Positions 17,754-25,614 of a DNA stretch of 64,000 nt are shown piece after piece. Source of the DNA: JBFLYH01 sp964630235 (GTDB lineage Bacteria; Oederibacteriota; JAAXVQ01; JAUVAV01). The notes beneath the pieces are model-generated. The model ran no database searches and was not told the origin of the DNA. It saw nothing but the letters and a program-made list of their open reading frames with translations. The stretch spans positions 558,001 through 622,000 of the forward strand of contig CAZVUO010000002.1 of the NCBI GenBank assembly GCA_964630235.1, in the 5' to 3' direction. The position numbers and the translations under genes were made by a program. Position 1 is the stretch's first letter. Each line of letters begins with the position of its first letter.

Positions 17754-18520
17754 GCGTTGCTTCTTTCCCGTGCCTCCGGTCTGTTAAGAACCTGCCACAG
17801 CCGTCCTGGGTCGTCCGTGGTCACCCGGTCCGCTCCCAAGGCAAGCAAACGCCGGGCCCAGGCCGGGTCATTGACCGTCCAGACCACCGGACGCAGACCC
17901 GCGCCCCGTAAAACCCCAAAAATTTTTTCCGCGAACCGCCAGCGCCGGTCGAACGCCCGGACCCAGGCCTGGTTGAGAAAGACCGACTCGAGCCTGACCG
18001 CCCAATGAAAGGCCAGCAATTTGGCCAGCAGCCTCTGTAGCGCCAGAAGGTTCCGCGGTTGCGGCTCCCCGTACGCCGCGTCCAAAATCACGCCCAGGCG
18101 CAATGCGGGACTCAAACGGCGCAGGCGGCGCAGGAAGCTCCCGGCCAGGGCGGAAACGATGACGCGGTGCGTCATGGCATGGCGCTCCAAAAGAGCCAGC
18201 AGCCGGCTGGCCTCAACCGCCGCCTGCCATTTTCCTTCGCCGCGCACGGCTTTTACGTCCAAATGCAGCACCGCGCCCGTCGGCCTGATCTGCCGGAGCA
18301 CCTCGTCCAGGGAGAGCACCTCCGCCGGCAGATCACTCCAGCGCAGTTCCTGCACGGGCCGCCCCCGCCAGGACGCATCGTGGCAGGCCACGAGCACGCG
18401 GTCCGCGGTGGTCCGGACATCGCATTCCAGCCACAGGCCGGGGATGGCCCGTGACCACAGCAGGCCACGGCGCAACTTGGCCGCGCGATTGAGGCGGTGG
18501 GCGATCAGCCTAGGTGTCAT
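17741..18520 (-). CDS. Glycerophosphodiester phosphodiesterase family protein
   Basis: A 259-residue cytoplasmic TIM barrel of the GDPD/UgpQ family, which hydrolyses glycerophosphodiesters to glycerol-3-phosphate and an alcohol. Visible signatures are IAHR at residues 6-9, LECDVRTTAD with a downstream ACHD (metal and catalytic residues), LHLDVKA in mid-barrel, and a C-terminal VWTVNDP plus DRVTTDDPGRL. The usual H-R-G-x(n)-E-N-T N-terminal motif is altered here to HRLNRAA, so substrate preference may differ. No signal peptide is seen. The gene overlaps the alpha/beta hydrolase gene by 11 bp and the helicase gene by 13 bp, forming a three-gene unit. The operon link with a repair helicase is probably only co-transcription. 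Confidence 0.85.
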   Translation of the reverse strand: MTPRLIAHRLNRAAKLRRGLLWSRAIPGLWLECDVRTTADRVLVACHDASWRGRPVQELRWSDLPAEVLSLDEVLRQIRPTGAVLHLDVKAVRGEGKWQAAVEASRLLALLERHAMTHRVIVSALAGSFLRRLRRLSPALRLGVILDAAYGEPQPRNLLALQRLLAKLLAFHWAVRLESVFLNQAWVRAFDRRWRFAEKIFGVLRGAGLRPVVWTVNDPAWARRLLALGADRVTTDDPGRLWQVLNRPEARERSNACRT

Positions 18521-19307
18521 GGCCTGCTTCGACGGAACGCAAAAAGGCCCCCGCCAGACGGTTGAACGCTTCGGGCTGTTCCAGGGGGGAGAGGTGTCCA
18601 GCCCGGGGGATCACATGGAAAGCCGCGCCGGGAATGGCGGCGGCCATCCGCTCCATGCCCGCCGGCGGGCTGACCGTATCTTCGGCGCCGCACACCACCA
18701 GGACCGGGCAGCGGATGGCGGACAACAGCGGCGTGCGGTCCGGCCTCCGGCCCATGGCCAAGGTCAGCTCAGCCAGGCCTTTACCGCGCTCCCGGCTGAC
18801 CTGGTCCTGCAGAGTGGCCACCCAATCCGGGTGTTCCTGCCGGGTGCTGGCCCCGAACAGCTGGCTGACCCTCTCTGTCAGGACTCCCGGACCTTCGGTG
18901 AGCAGGCGGTCCGCGGTCTGTGCGCGCTGGCGGACCTGCTCCGGCGTGTCCGCTTCGCTACGCGTGTCAGCCAGGATCAGCCCTGCCACCCGCTCCGGCG
19001 CCAGCGCGTACAGCGCCAGGGCCGCGTAACCACCCAAAGAAACGCCCAGCACCACGGCCCGTTCAGCCTCCAGGGCGTCCAGCAGGGCGAGCAGGTCCTG
19101 GGCCAGGAGCTCCAGGGTGATTGGTCCGGCGTCGGCCGAACGGCCGGTGCCCGGATAGTCCACGCCCACCAAACGGGCCGCGCCGGCCAGGGGACTTTGG
19201 CGGGCATAGAACGCGTGATCGCAGGGGAACGGCGGCAGGCACAGCAGCGGCTGCCCCTGCCCCTGAACCGTGAAATAAAATTTCGCCCCGCGGCTGGTCC
19301 AGAACAC
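18510..19307 (-). CDS. Alpha/beta-fold hydrolase
   Basis: A 265-residue cytoplasmic alpha/beta hydrolase. The nucleophile elbow is GVSLGG (Ser near residue 95), the acid is probably Asp in GAEDTVSP (near 212) and the catalytic His lies in RAGHLSP (near 238), giving a complete triad. An oxyanion-type segment LCLPPFP precedes VDYPGTGRS. It resembles the 3-oxoadipate enol-lactonase/haloperoxidase group, but the family is too broad to fix a substrate. Start is GTG 19307, with GAGGAG 6-7 nt upstream. It is the first gene of the unit that continues with the GDPD gene and the helicase-exonuclease. Confidence 0.88.
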   Translation of the reverse strand: MFWTSRGAKFYFTVQGQGQPLLCLPPFPCDHAFYARQSPLAGAARLVGVDYPGTGRSADAGPITLELLAQDLLALLDALEAERAVVLGVSLGGYAALALYALAPERVAGLILADTRSEADTPEQVRQRAQTADRLLTEGPGVLTERVSQLFGASTRQEHPDWVATLQDQVSRERGKGLAELTLAMGRRPDRTPLLSAIRCPVLVVCGAEDTVSPPAGMERMAAAIPGAAFHVIPRAGHLSPLEQPEAFNRLAGAFLRSVEAGHDT

Positions 19308-19344
19308 GGGCGCTCCTCAGCGGACGGTCCCGCAAATCACGGCT

Positions 19345-19737
19345 TCACTTCCCTTGCCCCTGCCACAGCCCGTGCAGGTTGCAGAATTCGCGCGCCACCA
19401 GCGGCTGGCCGTCGTCTTCGATGGTAAAGACGGCCTCGGCCTTGATCGCGCCCTCGCGGAAGTCCTCCCGGTAGACTTGGTCGCCCTTGAGGACCTCGAT
19501 GAAAAGGATGTAATGCTGGGGCGTCATGGGATGGGGCTCGGAACCGACCGTGACCGTCACCCGGTTTCCCTGGCGGGTGATCACGGGCACATGCTTTTCC
19601 TTGGAGGCGTCCACCGTGTTGGCTTCCAATTGGGTCATGGGCTGGCCGCAGCAGACAATGCTCGGTTTGCCGTTCCACAGGGATTCCACGATATTCCCGC
19701 ACTTTTCGCATTTGTAGATCTGTTTCTTTTCGATCAT
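19345..19737 (-). CDS. dfx: Desulfoferrodoxin (two-iron superoxide reductase)
   Basis: A 130-residue protein that reduces superoxide to peroxide without releasing oxygen, typical of anaerobes. The N-terminal desulforedoxin domain carries the Fe(Cys)4 ligands C10, C13, C29 and C30. The C-terminal catalytic domain has the Fe(His)4Cys site: E47-x-H49, H69, H75, C119 and H122 (EKH, PHPMTPQH, CNLH). All ligands of a class I/2Fe enzyme are therefore present. The ATG at 19737 has AAGGAGAGAG just upstream. A perfect TATAAT lies ~40 nt before the start. It is divergent from the plus-strand gene at 19906, and its own promoter suggests expression separate from the hydrolase gene 37 bp downstream. Confidence 0.96.
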   Translation of the reverse strand: MIEKKQIYKCEKCGNIVESLWNGKPSIVCCGQPMTQLEANTVDASKEKHVPVITRQGNRVTVTVGSEPHPMTPQHYILFIEVLKGDQVYREDFREGAIKAEAVFTIEDDGQPLVAREFCNLHGLWQGQGK

Positions 19738-19777
19738 GGGCTCTCTCCTTGGACTGAAAATGGTTTTGAGTCGGGTA

Positions 19778-19783
19778 ATTATA
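19778..19783 (-). promoter_or_regulatory. Candidate -10 box of the superoxide reductase gene
   Basis: A perfect TATAAT on the minus strand about 40 nt before the dfx start. The matching -35 is weak (TATCCG at 17-nt spacing), so this may depend on an activator. Confidence 0.4.
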
Positions 19784-19837
19784 TCGGTCCCGGGCCGATT
19801 CGGATAGCTGATTTTTACATCCGCGCCGGGTTTTGCC

Positions 19838-19867
19838 TGGACAGGATTCGCGGGAGGACTTTATACT
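19838..19867 (+). promoter_or_regulatory. Candidate sigma-70 promoter of the beta-helix protein gene
   Basis: TGGACA (19838-19843) and TATACT (19862-19867) with 18-nt spacing, 38 nt before the ATG at 19906. It is divergent from the dfx promoter. Confidence 0.5.
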
Positions 19868-19905
19868 GAAGAGTCGGCGATTCCCGCTCCAGGGAGGCGG
19901 TTTCC

Positions 19906-21642
19906 ATGCGCACGCGTCTCGGCAAGCTGCTCGGCACCAGCCTGGCCCTGGCCCTGGCCGTTTGGCGCGCAGAGGCGCGGGCGGCAGTGTATTATGTCGC
20001 ATCCGGCAATTCCGTGGCCGCGGACGCGAATCCCGGCACCCAGGCCCTGCCCTGGCTCACCCTGCAGCGCGCGGCGGATACCGTGGCCCCCGGCGACGAG
20101 GTCGTGATCCTGCCGGGTGATTACGCCCGGCCGACCCTGCGGCGTGGCGGCGCGCCCGGCGCGCCGGTCGTTTTTCGCGGGGCCGCCCCGCCCGACCGGT
20201 CGCTCATGTATCCGATCACGCTCCTGAACCCATCCGCGCCGGTGCCGGTCGCCGGCAACACGACGGCCAACGCCGTGGTGCACGGCGTGAGCATCCGGGC
20301 CGGCTATCTCCAGGTACGCGACCTGGAAGTGACGGCCATCACCGGCCGGGGCGGGATCTCGGTGCAGGACTGCCAGGAAGTGGAGATCGCGGGCAATTTC
20401 ATCCACGATCTCAATCCCGGGCTGTACGACCACGGCGGCGTGCGGGCGGAAAACCACAACACCCTGTCCGTCCGGGTGCGGAACAACGTGCTCTACCGCG
20501 TGCAGGGCACGGGCATCGGCATCATGGGCCAGGGCTGGCTGGTGGAGGGCAACGCGGTCTCGCACGGCACGGACATTCGCACGGACACCGGCGAGGATAC
20601 CGGCGGCGACGTGGACGCGATCCGCTTTTTCGGCTCCAACCATGTCATCCGGGGCAATGACCTGCGCGATTATCTGAACACCGAATGCGCCGGGTCGCCG
20701 CACATGGACGCTTTCCAAACCTTTTCGGTTTATCCTGATTCCCAATACGCCTTTAACATCCTGGTGGAAGGCAACCGCTGCGAAAATTTCGGGCAGATGT
20801 TCATGTGCGAGGACCAAAGCGAGCAGTCCGGCGGGGCCAACAGCGTCCACGACATCACGTTCCGCAACAACCTCTTTCGCGGCGCGCGGGCTTATGCCAT
20901 CATCATCTCCGACTATACGGACGCCTTCACGTTCGTCAACAACGTGGTCAGCGAATCCTGGTACGGCCCGCTCTCGGTCTCGGACCACGGCCATCACATC
21001 CGCGTGGCGAATAATATTTTTTACCGCAACGGGCAGTCGGCCTGGAGCACGGCCCAGGGAAGCAACGGCGGCACCCAGCTGACCGACGAGACCTGCTTCG
21101 AGGGGTCGTTCTGGGATTACAACCTCTACCATCCGGATTTCACCTGGCCGGTCAAGAATCCCACCTACGACGCGCATTCGCTCTTTGGCCCGGACCCGCA
21201 GTTCGCCACGCCTGAAGCCTCCGACTTCCGCCTCTCGGCCGGTTCGCCGGCCATTGACGCGGGTTGTTCCTGGGGCGACTTCAATTACGATCTGGAGGGC
21301 CACTTCCGGCCGCACGGCCTGGCGTGGGACATGGGCGCCTACGAATACAACTCCAACTACGCCCCGCCCTCGGGCGAGATCGAGCCGATCCCGGCCTTCA
21401 CCTATCCCAATCCCGGCCAGGGACTGGTCCATTTCCGTTTCGACCCGCCCATGCCGGCCCGGGTCATCATTGACATTTTCAACACGGCGGGCGAGCGGGT
21501 CGGCCAAACCGCCGGCTGGGTGGACCCGGACTGGCGGAACGTGGATTATGACGCCCGGGGATTGGCGCCGGGCTTCTATTTTTACCGCGTGACGCAGAAC
21601 GGCCAGCCAGGCAAACGGGGAAAATTCGTCCTGCGCCGGTAA
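19906..21642 (+). CDS. Secreted right-handed beta-helix protein with C-terminal sorting domain
   Basis: A 578-residue exported protein. The ATG at 19906 is preceded by GGGAGGCGG; residues 1-27 are a signal peptide (cleavage near ARA-A). The N-terminus has a YYVASGN start and WLTLQRAADTVAPGDEV, the hallmark of pectate-lyase-like/DUF1565 parallel beta-helix proteins. Repeating coils (VRDLEVT, VEIAGNFIHDL, VRNNVLYRV, ITFRNNLFRG, VANNIFYRN) run to about residue 440. The last ~80 residues (YPNPGQGLVHFRF, IDIFNTAGERV, GLAPGFYFYRV) form an FlgD/T9SS-like C-terminal domain. It is likely a polysaccharide lyase or surface adhesin; the substrate is unknown. It is the only plus-strand gene in this part of the window and ends convergently with the YXWGXW lipoprotein gene. 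Confidence 0.85.
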   Translation: MRTRLGKLLGTSLALALAVWRAEARAAVYYVASGNSVAADANPGTQALPWLTLQRAADTVAPGDEVVILPGDYARPTLRRGGAPGAPVVFRGAAPPDRSLMYPITLLNPSAPVPVAGNTTANAVVHGVSIRAGYLQVRDLEVTAITGRGGISVQDCQEVEIAGNFIHDLNPGLYDHGGVRAENHNTLSVRVRNNVLYRVQGTGIGIMGQGWLVEGNAVSHGTDIRTDTGEDTGGDVDAIRFFGSNHVIRGNDLRDYLNTECAGSPHMDAFQTFSVYPDSQYAFNILVEGNRCENFGQMFMCEDQSEQSGGANSVHDITFRNNLFRGARAYAIIISDYTDAFTFVNNVVSESWYGPLSVSDHGHHIRVANNIFYRNGQSAWSTAQGSNGGTQLTDETCFEGSFWDYNLYHPDFTWPVKNPTYDAHSLFGPDPQFATPEASDFRLSAGSPAIDAGCSWGDFNYDLEGHFRPHGLAWDMGAYEYNSNYAPPSGEIEPIPAFTYPNPGQGLVHFRFDPPMPARVIIDIFNTAGERVGQTAGWVDPDWRNVDYDARGLAPGFYFYRVTQNGQPGKRGKFVLRR

Positions 21643-21645
21643 AGC

Positions 21646-21679
21646 AAAAAAAAGCCTCCTGCCCTTGCGGGCAGGAGGC
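21646..21679 (-). terminator. Rho-independent terminator for the YXWGXW lipoprotein gene
   Basis: An 11-bp stem (21654-21664 with 21669-21679), TTGC loop, and eight T on the minus strand side (21653-21646). It lies 55 nt after the stop at 21734. There is no T-run on the plus side, so it serves the minus-strand gene. Confidence 0.88.
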
Positions 21680-21733
21680 CGCGTCCCACCACCATAAAAC
21701 CCATGGCGCAGGGGACGGAACACCTCGGATCGT

Positions 21734-23239
21734 TTACCAGTTGCCTCTCCCCTTGACGCTTCCCTTCCCTTTATCCGAGCCTTTGCCGGGTTTGGATTCC
21801 GGCGCTTGCTTGGGACCGCGTTCGCTTGAACCGGGGCCGGTCTGCTCTGGCGCCCGCTCCTGGCCGTCTTCCGGCTCGGATTCCACGCGGCCTCTGGATT
21901 TCCATTCCCCGCCGGTCTGCTGCTGATCCGTTTTGTCCGCGGACTCCTTGATGACCTTTCTTTTTACTCCCGACTTCTTTCCGGAGTCCTGCCCGGCTTC
22001 TTCCGGCGCCCGTGTTTCACCGCCCTGCTCTTCGCCCGCCTTCCTCCCTACTTCCTCGCGGCGCTCCCGGCCCAGATGCAAACCTTCTTGTTGGGTTTTG
22101 TCCTTTTCCCTGACTTTATCGCGCCCATACCCCCGGTCGCTCTCCGGAGACTCCGTGCGGCCTTTGCCCCGCTCCTGCCCGCCGCTCCATTCCGGAGGCG
22201 CCACATCCACGCCGCCCTGCTGCTGGTCAGGTCCCGGCTGGTAGGGCTGCTGGTACTGACCGCCGCGGCGGTCCTGGTCACTGGGCGGTTGTTGGGTCTT
22301 GGGCTGCCAGCCGCCTGGTTGCTGGACCTGATGCTGATGCTGGTTCTGCTGTTGGTGCTGGGTCTGCAGCGGCCGCTGGAACTGCAAGGGTTCTTGCGCT
22401 TGCGACGGCTGTGAGCGCGGCCGCCACTGTTCCGGCTGCCAGCGGTTGCGGGTGTCGTAGTGCCCGGGAATGTATTCCGCGTCGTCGCGTTGCGGCTCCA
22501 GCCGGCCCGGCGTGTAGACGCCGCTCGGGTCCCAGAATCCCGGGCTCCAGCGGTGGGCAGGCGGCGCGGCTTGCCACTGGCCGACCACCCAGAGGCCCTG
22601 GCCATTGTAGTAACCGCCGATCCACACATAGCCTTCCCTGCGCTCGGGCCGCCAGTACCCTTCTTTCCAACTGCCTCTCTGATCCCAGTACCCCGGGACC
22701 CAGACCATGTTGGATCTGGGAGCTCGGGTGGGGCGCCAGTAACCTTCCTGCCATTCGCCGTAGCGCGTCCAGTGTCCGTGAACCCAGGTGTAGCCGGTCC
22801 GCTTGGCTGGCCGCCATTTGCCTTCGATCCAGTGTTTTCCCCACCAATGGCCGGGCACCCAAACCCAACTGGCCCCCCGGCTTCTGGCGGGTTTCCAGTA
22901 ACCTGGAATATACCGGTCCCCGTCCCAATAACCGGCCACCCAGAGATAGCCGGGACGATCGCGCAGGCGCCAGAACCCTGGCACCGCGATTTCCTCGTAA
23001 AGCGGGTAGGGCTCCACCCATACGTACGCAGGCCCGGGATCCGCGATACCAGCAGGCAAAATCAGCGACAAGGACACGCTGGCATCCACCGCCGGGGCTG
23101 TAACCACCGGAGCCGTAACCGCCGCGGGCGGGGACGCCACATAGGCGGCACCGGGGGCAGGATCCGCGACATAATATCGGACCACGCATCCATTCAACCC
23201 GATCAAGCAAACTGCCAAGCCGAACATTTTCAACTTCAT
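21734..23239 (-). CDS. YXWGXW-repeat lipoprotein with long charged tail
   Basis: A 501-residue lipoprotein: signal peptide with lipobox LNGC (Cys 18), so anchored to a membrane after Lgt/LspA processing (both encoded at 39511-40859). Residues ~65-270 hold about ten repeats ending in G-Y/H/Q-W (PGFW, AGYW, PGYW, PGHWW, EGKW, HGHW, EGYW, PGYW, GGYY, VGQW), the YXWGXW/WXXGXW pattern. Residues ~270-345 are Gln-rich, and the rest is a highly charged low-complexity tail (Glu, Lys, Arg, Gly) ending SVKGRGNW. Such proteins are envelope-associated and of unknown function. ATG 23239 is preceded by AAGGAGGG. The tail appears disordered and may span the periplasm or bind peptidoglycan or nucleic acid; this is inference. 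Confidence 0.85.
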   Translation of the reverse strand: MKLKMFGLAVCLIGLNGCVVRYYVADPAPGAAYVASPPAAVTAPVVTAPAVDASVSLSLILPAGIADPGPAYVWVEPYPLYEEIAVPGFWRLRDRPGYLWVAGYWDGDRYIPGYWKPARSRGASWVWVPGHWWGKHWIEGKWRPAKRTGYTWVHGHWTRYGEWQEGYWRPTRAPRSNMVWVPGYWDQRGSWKEGYWRPERREGYVWIGGYYNGQGLWVVGQWQAAPPAHRWSPGFWDPSGVYTPGRLEPQRDDAEYIPGHYDTRNRWQPEQWRPRSQPSQAQEPLQFQRPLQTQHQQQNQHQHQVQQPGGWQPKTQQPPSDQDRRGGQYQQPYQPGPDQQQGGVDVAPPEWSGGQERGKGRTESPESDRGYGRDKVREKDKTQQEGLHLGRERREEVGRKAGEEQGGETRAPEEAGQDSGKKSGVKRKVIKESADKTDQQQTGGEWKSRGRVESEPEDGQERAPEQTGPGSSERGPKQAPESKPGKGSDKGKGSVKGRGNW

Positions 23240-23416
23240 AGGTCTTCCCTCCTTTTCATTCTGTCAACCTGGTATAACACTGTTGCCTTCCGGCGGTTGC
23301 GGGAAATTTCCGGCAGAAACGGCCTTATGGGTACAGACGTGTTTTTTCTCATGACGAAACTTAGACCCCGCTCCTCCCCGGTAGAATCGGAGTTATTCTC
23401 TTCATTATTAAGGGTT

Positions 23417-24118
23417 TTATTCCTCGAGCTGGAAAGGCGGGTATTGATCGGTCGTCAGCAGTACGGTGTACGCAGCCACGCGCAAATGCCAGCGCATTAC
23501 GCCGACGACAAAGTCGAACAGGCCGCGGGGAAAACGGCCGGTAAAAAGGATGGCGAACCAAGCGAGGATGATCACGATCAGGGCGGCCATCTCCAGCACG
23601 ATCAGGATCAGATAATGCGGAATGGCCAGCAGCCACTTGACCAAGGGCAGCCAGCGGCTGAGCTCCGCCTCGGCCCGGGGATACGGCAGCCGCAGATGGA
23701 CGGTTTGGTCCGCGTCGGTCGAGGGGTAGTCATCATTGAGGAGCGCGCAGTAGGCGGTCACGCGCATCGCAAACCCAGCCAGTTCCCGGTTCCAGTCATA
23801 CCACCACTTGGGATATTTGTGCCGGAACAGCAGCATGAGCAGCGTGGGGAACGCCACAAACCCCATGACCGAAGCCTGAACGCCCGAACCGCCGGAGAGC
23901 AGCATACCGAGCAAGATCAGGATCGGAATGGCGAGGATAATGCGGAAGAAGGTGGTGGCTTTGTCGAGCGGTTTGGCGGGATAATCCACCAGCAGGCCGA
24001 CCGGATATACCGCGCGGCCGGATACGGAGGCGGGAACTGGAACGGCGGTCTTAACGGCGGCAGCGGATTTCTTTATCGTGGATTTCGTCCTGACGGGCTT
24101 CTTGCGGCTGGAAGGCAT
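23417..24118 (-). CDS. DUF4389 membrane protein
   Basis: A 233-residue integral membrane protein matching the DUF4389 pattern: YPVGLLVDYPAKPLDKAT, then LFRHKYPKWWYDWNREL, RVTAYCALLNDDYPS, and a second half with RWLPLVKWLLAIPHY and TGRFPRGLFDFVVGVMRW. There are about four membrane spans (near 77-97, 103-118, 165-195 and 205-222) and a Lys/Thr/Ala-rich cytoplasmic N-terminal tail of ~45 residues. ATG 24118 is preceded by AAGGAG. The function of the family is unknown. It is flanked by the YXWGXW lipoprotein and the CbiM-like gene, with 129-178 bp gaps on each side, so it is probably transcribed alone. Confidence 0.85.
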   Translation of the reverse strand: MPSSRKKPVRTKSTIKKSAAAVKTAVPVPASVSGRAVYPVGLLVDYPAKPLDKATTFFRIILAIPILILLGMLLSGGSGVQASVMGFVAFPTLLMLLFRHKYPKWWYDWNRELAGFAMRVTAYCALLNDDYPSTDADQTVHLRLPYPRAEAELSRWLPLVKWLLAIPHYLILIVLEMAALIVIILAWFAILFTGRFPRGLFDFVVGVMRWHLRVAAYTVLLTTDQYPPFQLEE

Positions 24119-24246
24119 CGCGTTTGCTCCTTGGGTTTGGGAGCACAGGAAAGGCTCCCGCGTTGGCGAACGAGCCTGGTGTTTTCATCTTAGCGCGTGC
24201 GCGACGCAGGAGCAAGAAATTATATTCTGTCCCAACCGCGTTCCGA

Positions 24247-25149
24247 TCAGCGAGCCGTGGCCGGACGCAAGGCCCGGGCTAGCGCCCAGGCAGCAAAGGA
24301 CACGGCGACCATTCCGGTCAAACCGGCCAGCAGGGTCCCTAAAGCTTCGTTCCCCACCCAGGACGCCTGGTAATCCGCGAATAAAACAGGGAGTGAAAAA
24401 CCCGCGAACGATGAGAACGCCAGTTGCCCGGCCACCCATTCCAGGCCATCGGGCCAGGCGCTGGCCAGGGGGCTCAGCACAGCGGCCAGAACGGCCAAAG
24501 CGTACGTGCTCATCACCCGCGACCGTTCCAGCGCCTGCGGTTGGATCCGAGCCGCCGCCCAGTTGACCGCTGCTATAACGATCAAGGTCAGGATCGCCTC
24601 GCCCGCGCCGATCAGCGCGTGCACCGAGAGCATGGCCGGCAGGGCCTTGTTCAGGCTGACCGCGCCTGCCCAAGCGGCCTCGAACGCGCAGGCCGCGGCG
24701 GCGGCCAGGACCGAAAGCCAGGCGCTGGCAGCCAGAGAGACTGAAGTGTTCCAACCGCGGGCGGTCAGGCGCTGGTGCAGATAGCCGGCCGCGCCTGCGC
24801 CGATCAGGGCCATGTTCAGAACATTGGCGCCCAATGCGTTAAGGCCGCCGTCTCCAAACAGGAAAGCCTGAACCAGCAGCACCACGGTCATGGCCAGGAC
24901 CGCGAACGGCACACCCAAGAAACCCACGGCCAACACCGCGCCGACCAAATGGCCGGAAGTGCCGTTGGCCACCGGATAATTCATCATTTGCAGGGCAAAG
25001 ACCAGGGCCGTGACCGCCGCAAAGCTGACAGGTGTAGGCTTGTGCGGACTCTTTCGGGCCAGGTAAGCCGCCAGACCCACCCCGATCCCGGCCGCGACCA
25101 GGGTCACGGGACAAACAGCTCCGTTCAACATCGTACTGGGAATATGCAT
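24247..25149 (-). CDS. CbiM-PDGLE fusion, metal-uptake membrane component
   Basis: A 300-residue membrane protein. The N-terminus MHIPSTMLNG keeps the Met1-His2 pair that binds Co2+/Ni2+ in CbiM/NikM, and VANGTSGHLVGAVLA matches the CbiM core. Residues 1-~200 supply six to seven membrane spans. The C-terminal ~95 residues contain PLASAWPDGLEWVA, the PDGLE domain that replaces CbiN/NikN in many ECF-type cobalt or nickel transporters. The partner permease (CbiQ) and ATPase (CbiO) are not adjacent, so this is an orphan: it may use a distant ECF module or work alone. ATG 25149 has AAGGAG upstream. The metal cannot be decided from sequence. No cobalamin or NiCo riboswitch was recognised upstream, where the tRNA-associated element lies instead. 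Confidence 0.9.
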   Translation of the reverse strand: MHIPSTMLNGAVCPVTLVAAGIGVGLAAYLARKSPHKPTPVSFAAVTALVFALQMMNYPVANGTSGHLVGAVLAVGFLGVPFAVLAMTVVLLVQAFLFGDGGLNALGANVLNMALIGAGAAGYLHQRLTARGWNTSVSLAASAWLSVLAAAAACAFEAAWAGAVSLNKALPAMLSVHALIGAGEAILTLIVIAAVNWAAARIQPQALERSRVMSTYALAVLAAVLSPLASAWPDGLEWVAGQLAFSSFAGFSLPVLFADYQASWVGNEALGTLLAGLTGMVAVSFAAWALARALRPATAR

Positions 25150-25205
25150 GGGGCGCTCCTTGTCGGAAAAAATAGCTGGCAGGTTTGGAAATTGCTCGGT
25201 CAGGT

Positions 25206-25461
25206 GAGCAGTCGAGCAGTAGACCGGGCAGTTGAACTTCTCTCCTGTTCAACTGTTCAACTGTTCTACTGTTCAACTGCTCTCCACTTTTCGCCGCAGG
25301 CGAAAAGTGGTGGGCAGTACAGGACTCGTCCCGTCGCCCTTTGGGCTCCCCATAGGGGCTCTGCCCCTCTGGTGTCTTCGCGCCTTCGGCGCTTCGACTG
25401 TCACCCCGACCGCATGGGGGAGCCTCTCCCCCATGCCCCCTCCAGGTTCTCGTCCTGAACC
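25206..25461 (-). repeat. tRNA-associated structured element, copy A (beside tRNA-Val)
   Basis: A ~256-bp non-coding block, read here in plus-strand order. 25206-25280 is a long imperfect inverted repeat built from GAGCAGT/GTTCAACTG units with ~8-nt period. 25284-25310 is a perfect 12-bp hairpin with 3-nt loop. 25308-25328 is an exact copy of the last 21 nt of the tRNA-Val gene, including CCA. 25329-25451 begins TCCCGTCGCCC and holds several GC hairpins (GGGG/CCCC around 25350-25370, GCGCC-TTC-GGCGC, and CATGGGGGAG/CTCCCCCATG). 25452-25457 (GTCCTG) is an inverted copy of the T-stem strand CAGGAC (25320-25325), closing the block. The same plan and length occur at 32526-32782 beside tRNA-Gln. 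Confidence 0.8.
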
Positions 25462-25475
25462 TAATGGATGTAAAG

Positions 25476-25552
25476 TGGTGGGCAGTACAGGACTCGAACC
25501 TGTGACCTCTTGCATGTCAAGCAAGCACTCTAACCACCTGAGCTAACTGCCC
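25476..25552 (-). tRNA. tRNA-Val (GAC)
   Basis: Cloverleaf read on the minus strand: acceptor stem GGGCAGT/ACTGCCC (25552-25546 with 25486-25480), D-arm AGCTCAGGTGGTTAGAGT, anticodon stem CTTGC/GCAAG with loop TTGACAT (anticodon GAC), T-arm ACAGG-TTCGAGT-CCTGT, discriminator A and encoded CCA (25479-25476). Length 77 nt. The last 21 nt are duplicated exactly at 25308-25328 inside a structured element. Confidence 0.96.
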
Positions 25553-25614
25553 ACGTCCGCGGGAGGAAATTGTAGGAAAAATCCCCTCTTTTGGCAATGG
25601 CAAAATGCTTCCTC

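Noticed and set aside
15036..18008. A 990-codon plus-strand frame over the helicase-exonuclease and GDPD genes
   Set aside because: It is the antisense shadow of a GC-rich gene whose minus-strand product has complete helicase and exonuclease motifs.
19861..21723. A 620-codon minus-strand frame over the beta-helix gene
   Set aside because: Antisense shadow; the plus-strand protein has a signal peptide, beta-helix repeats and a sorting domain.
22460..24193. A 577-codon plus-strand frame over the YXWGXW and DUF4389 genes
   Set aside because: Antisense; both minus-strand products match known families.
25232..25546. Short open frames across the tRNA-Val element (both strands)
   Set aside because: They run through the tRNA and hairpins and their products have no protein-like composition.
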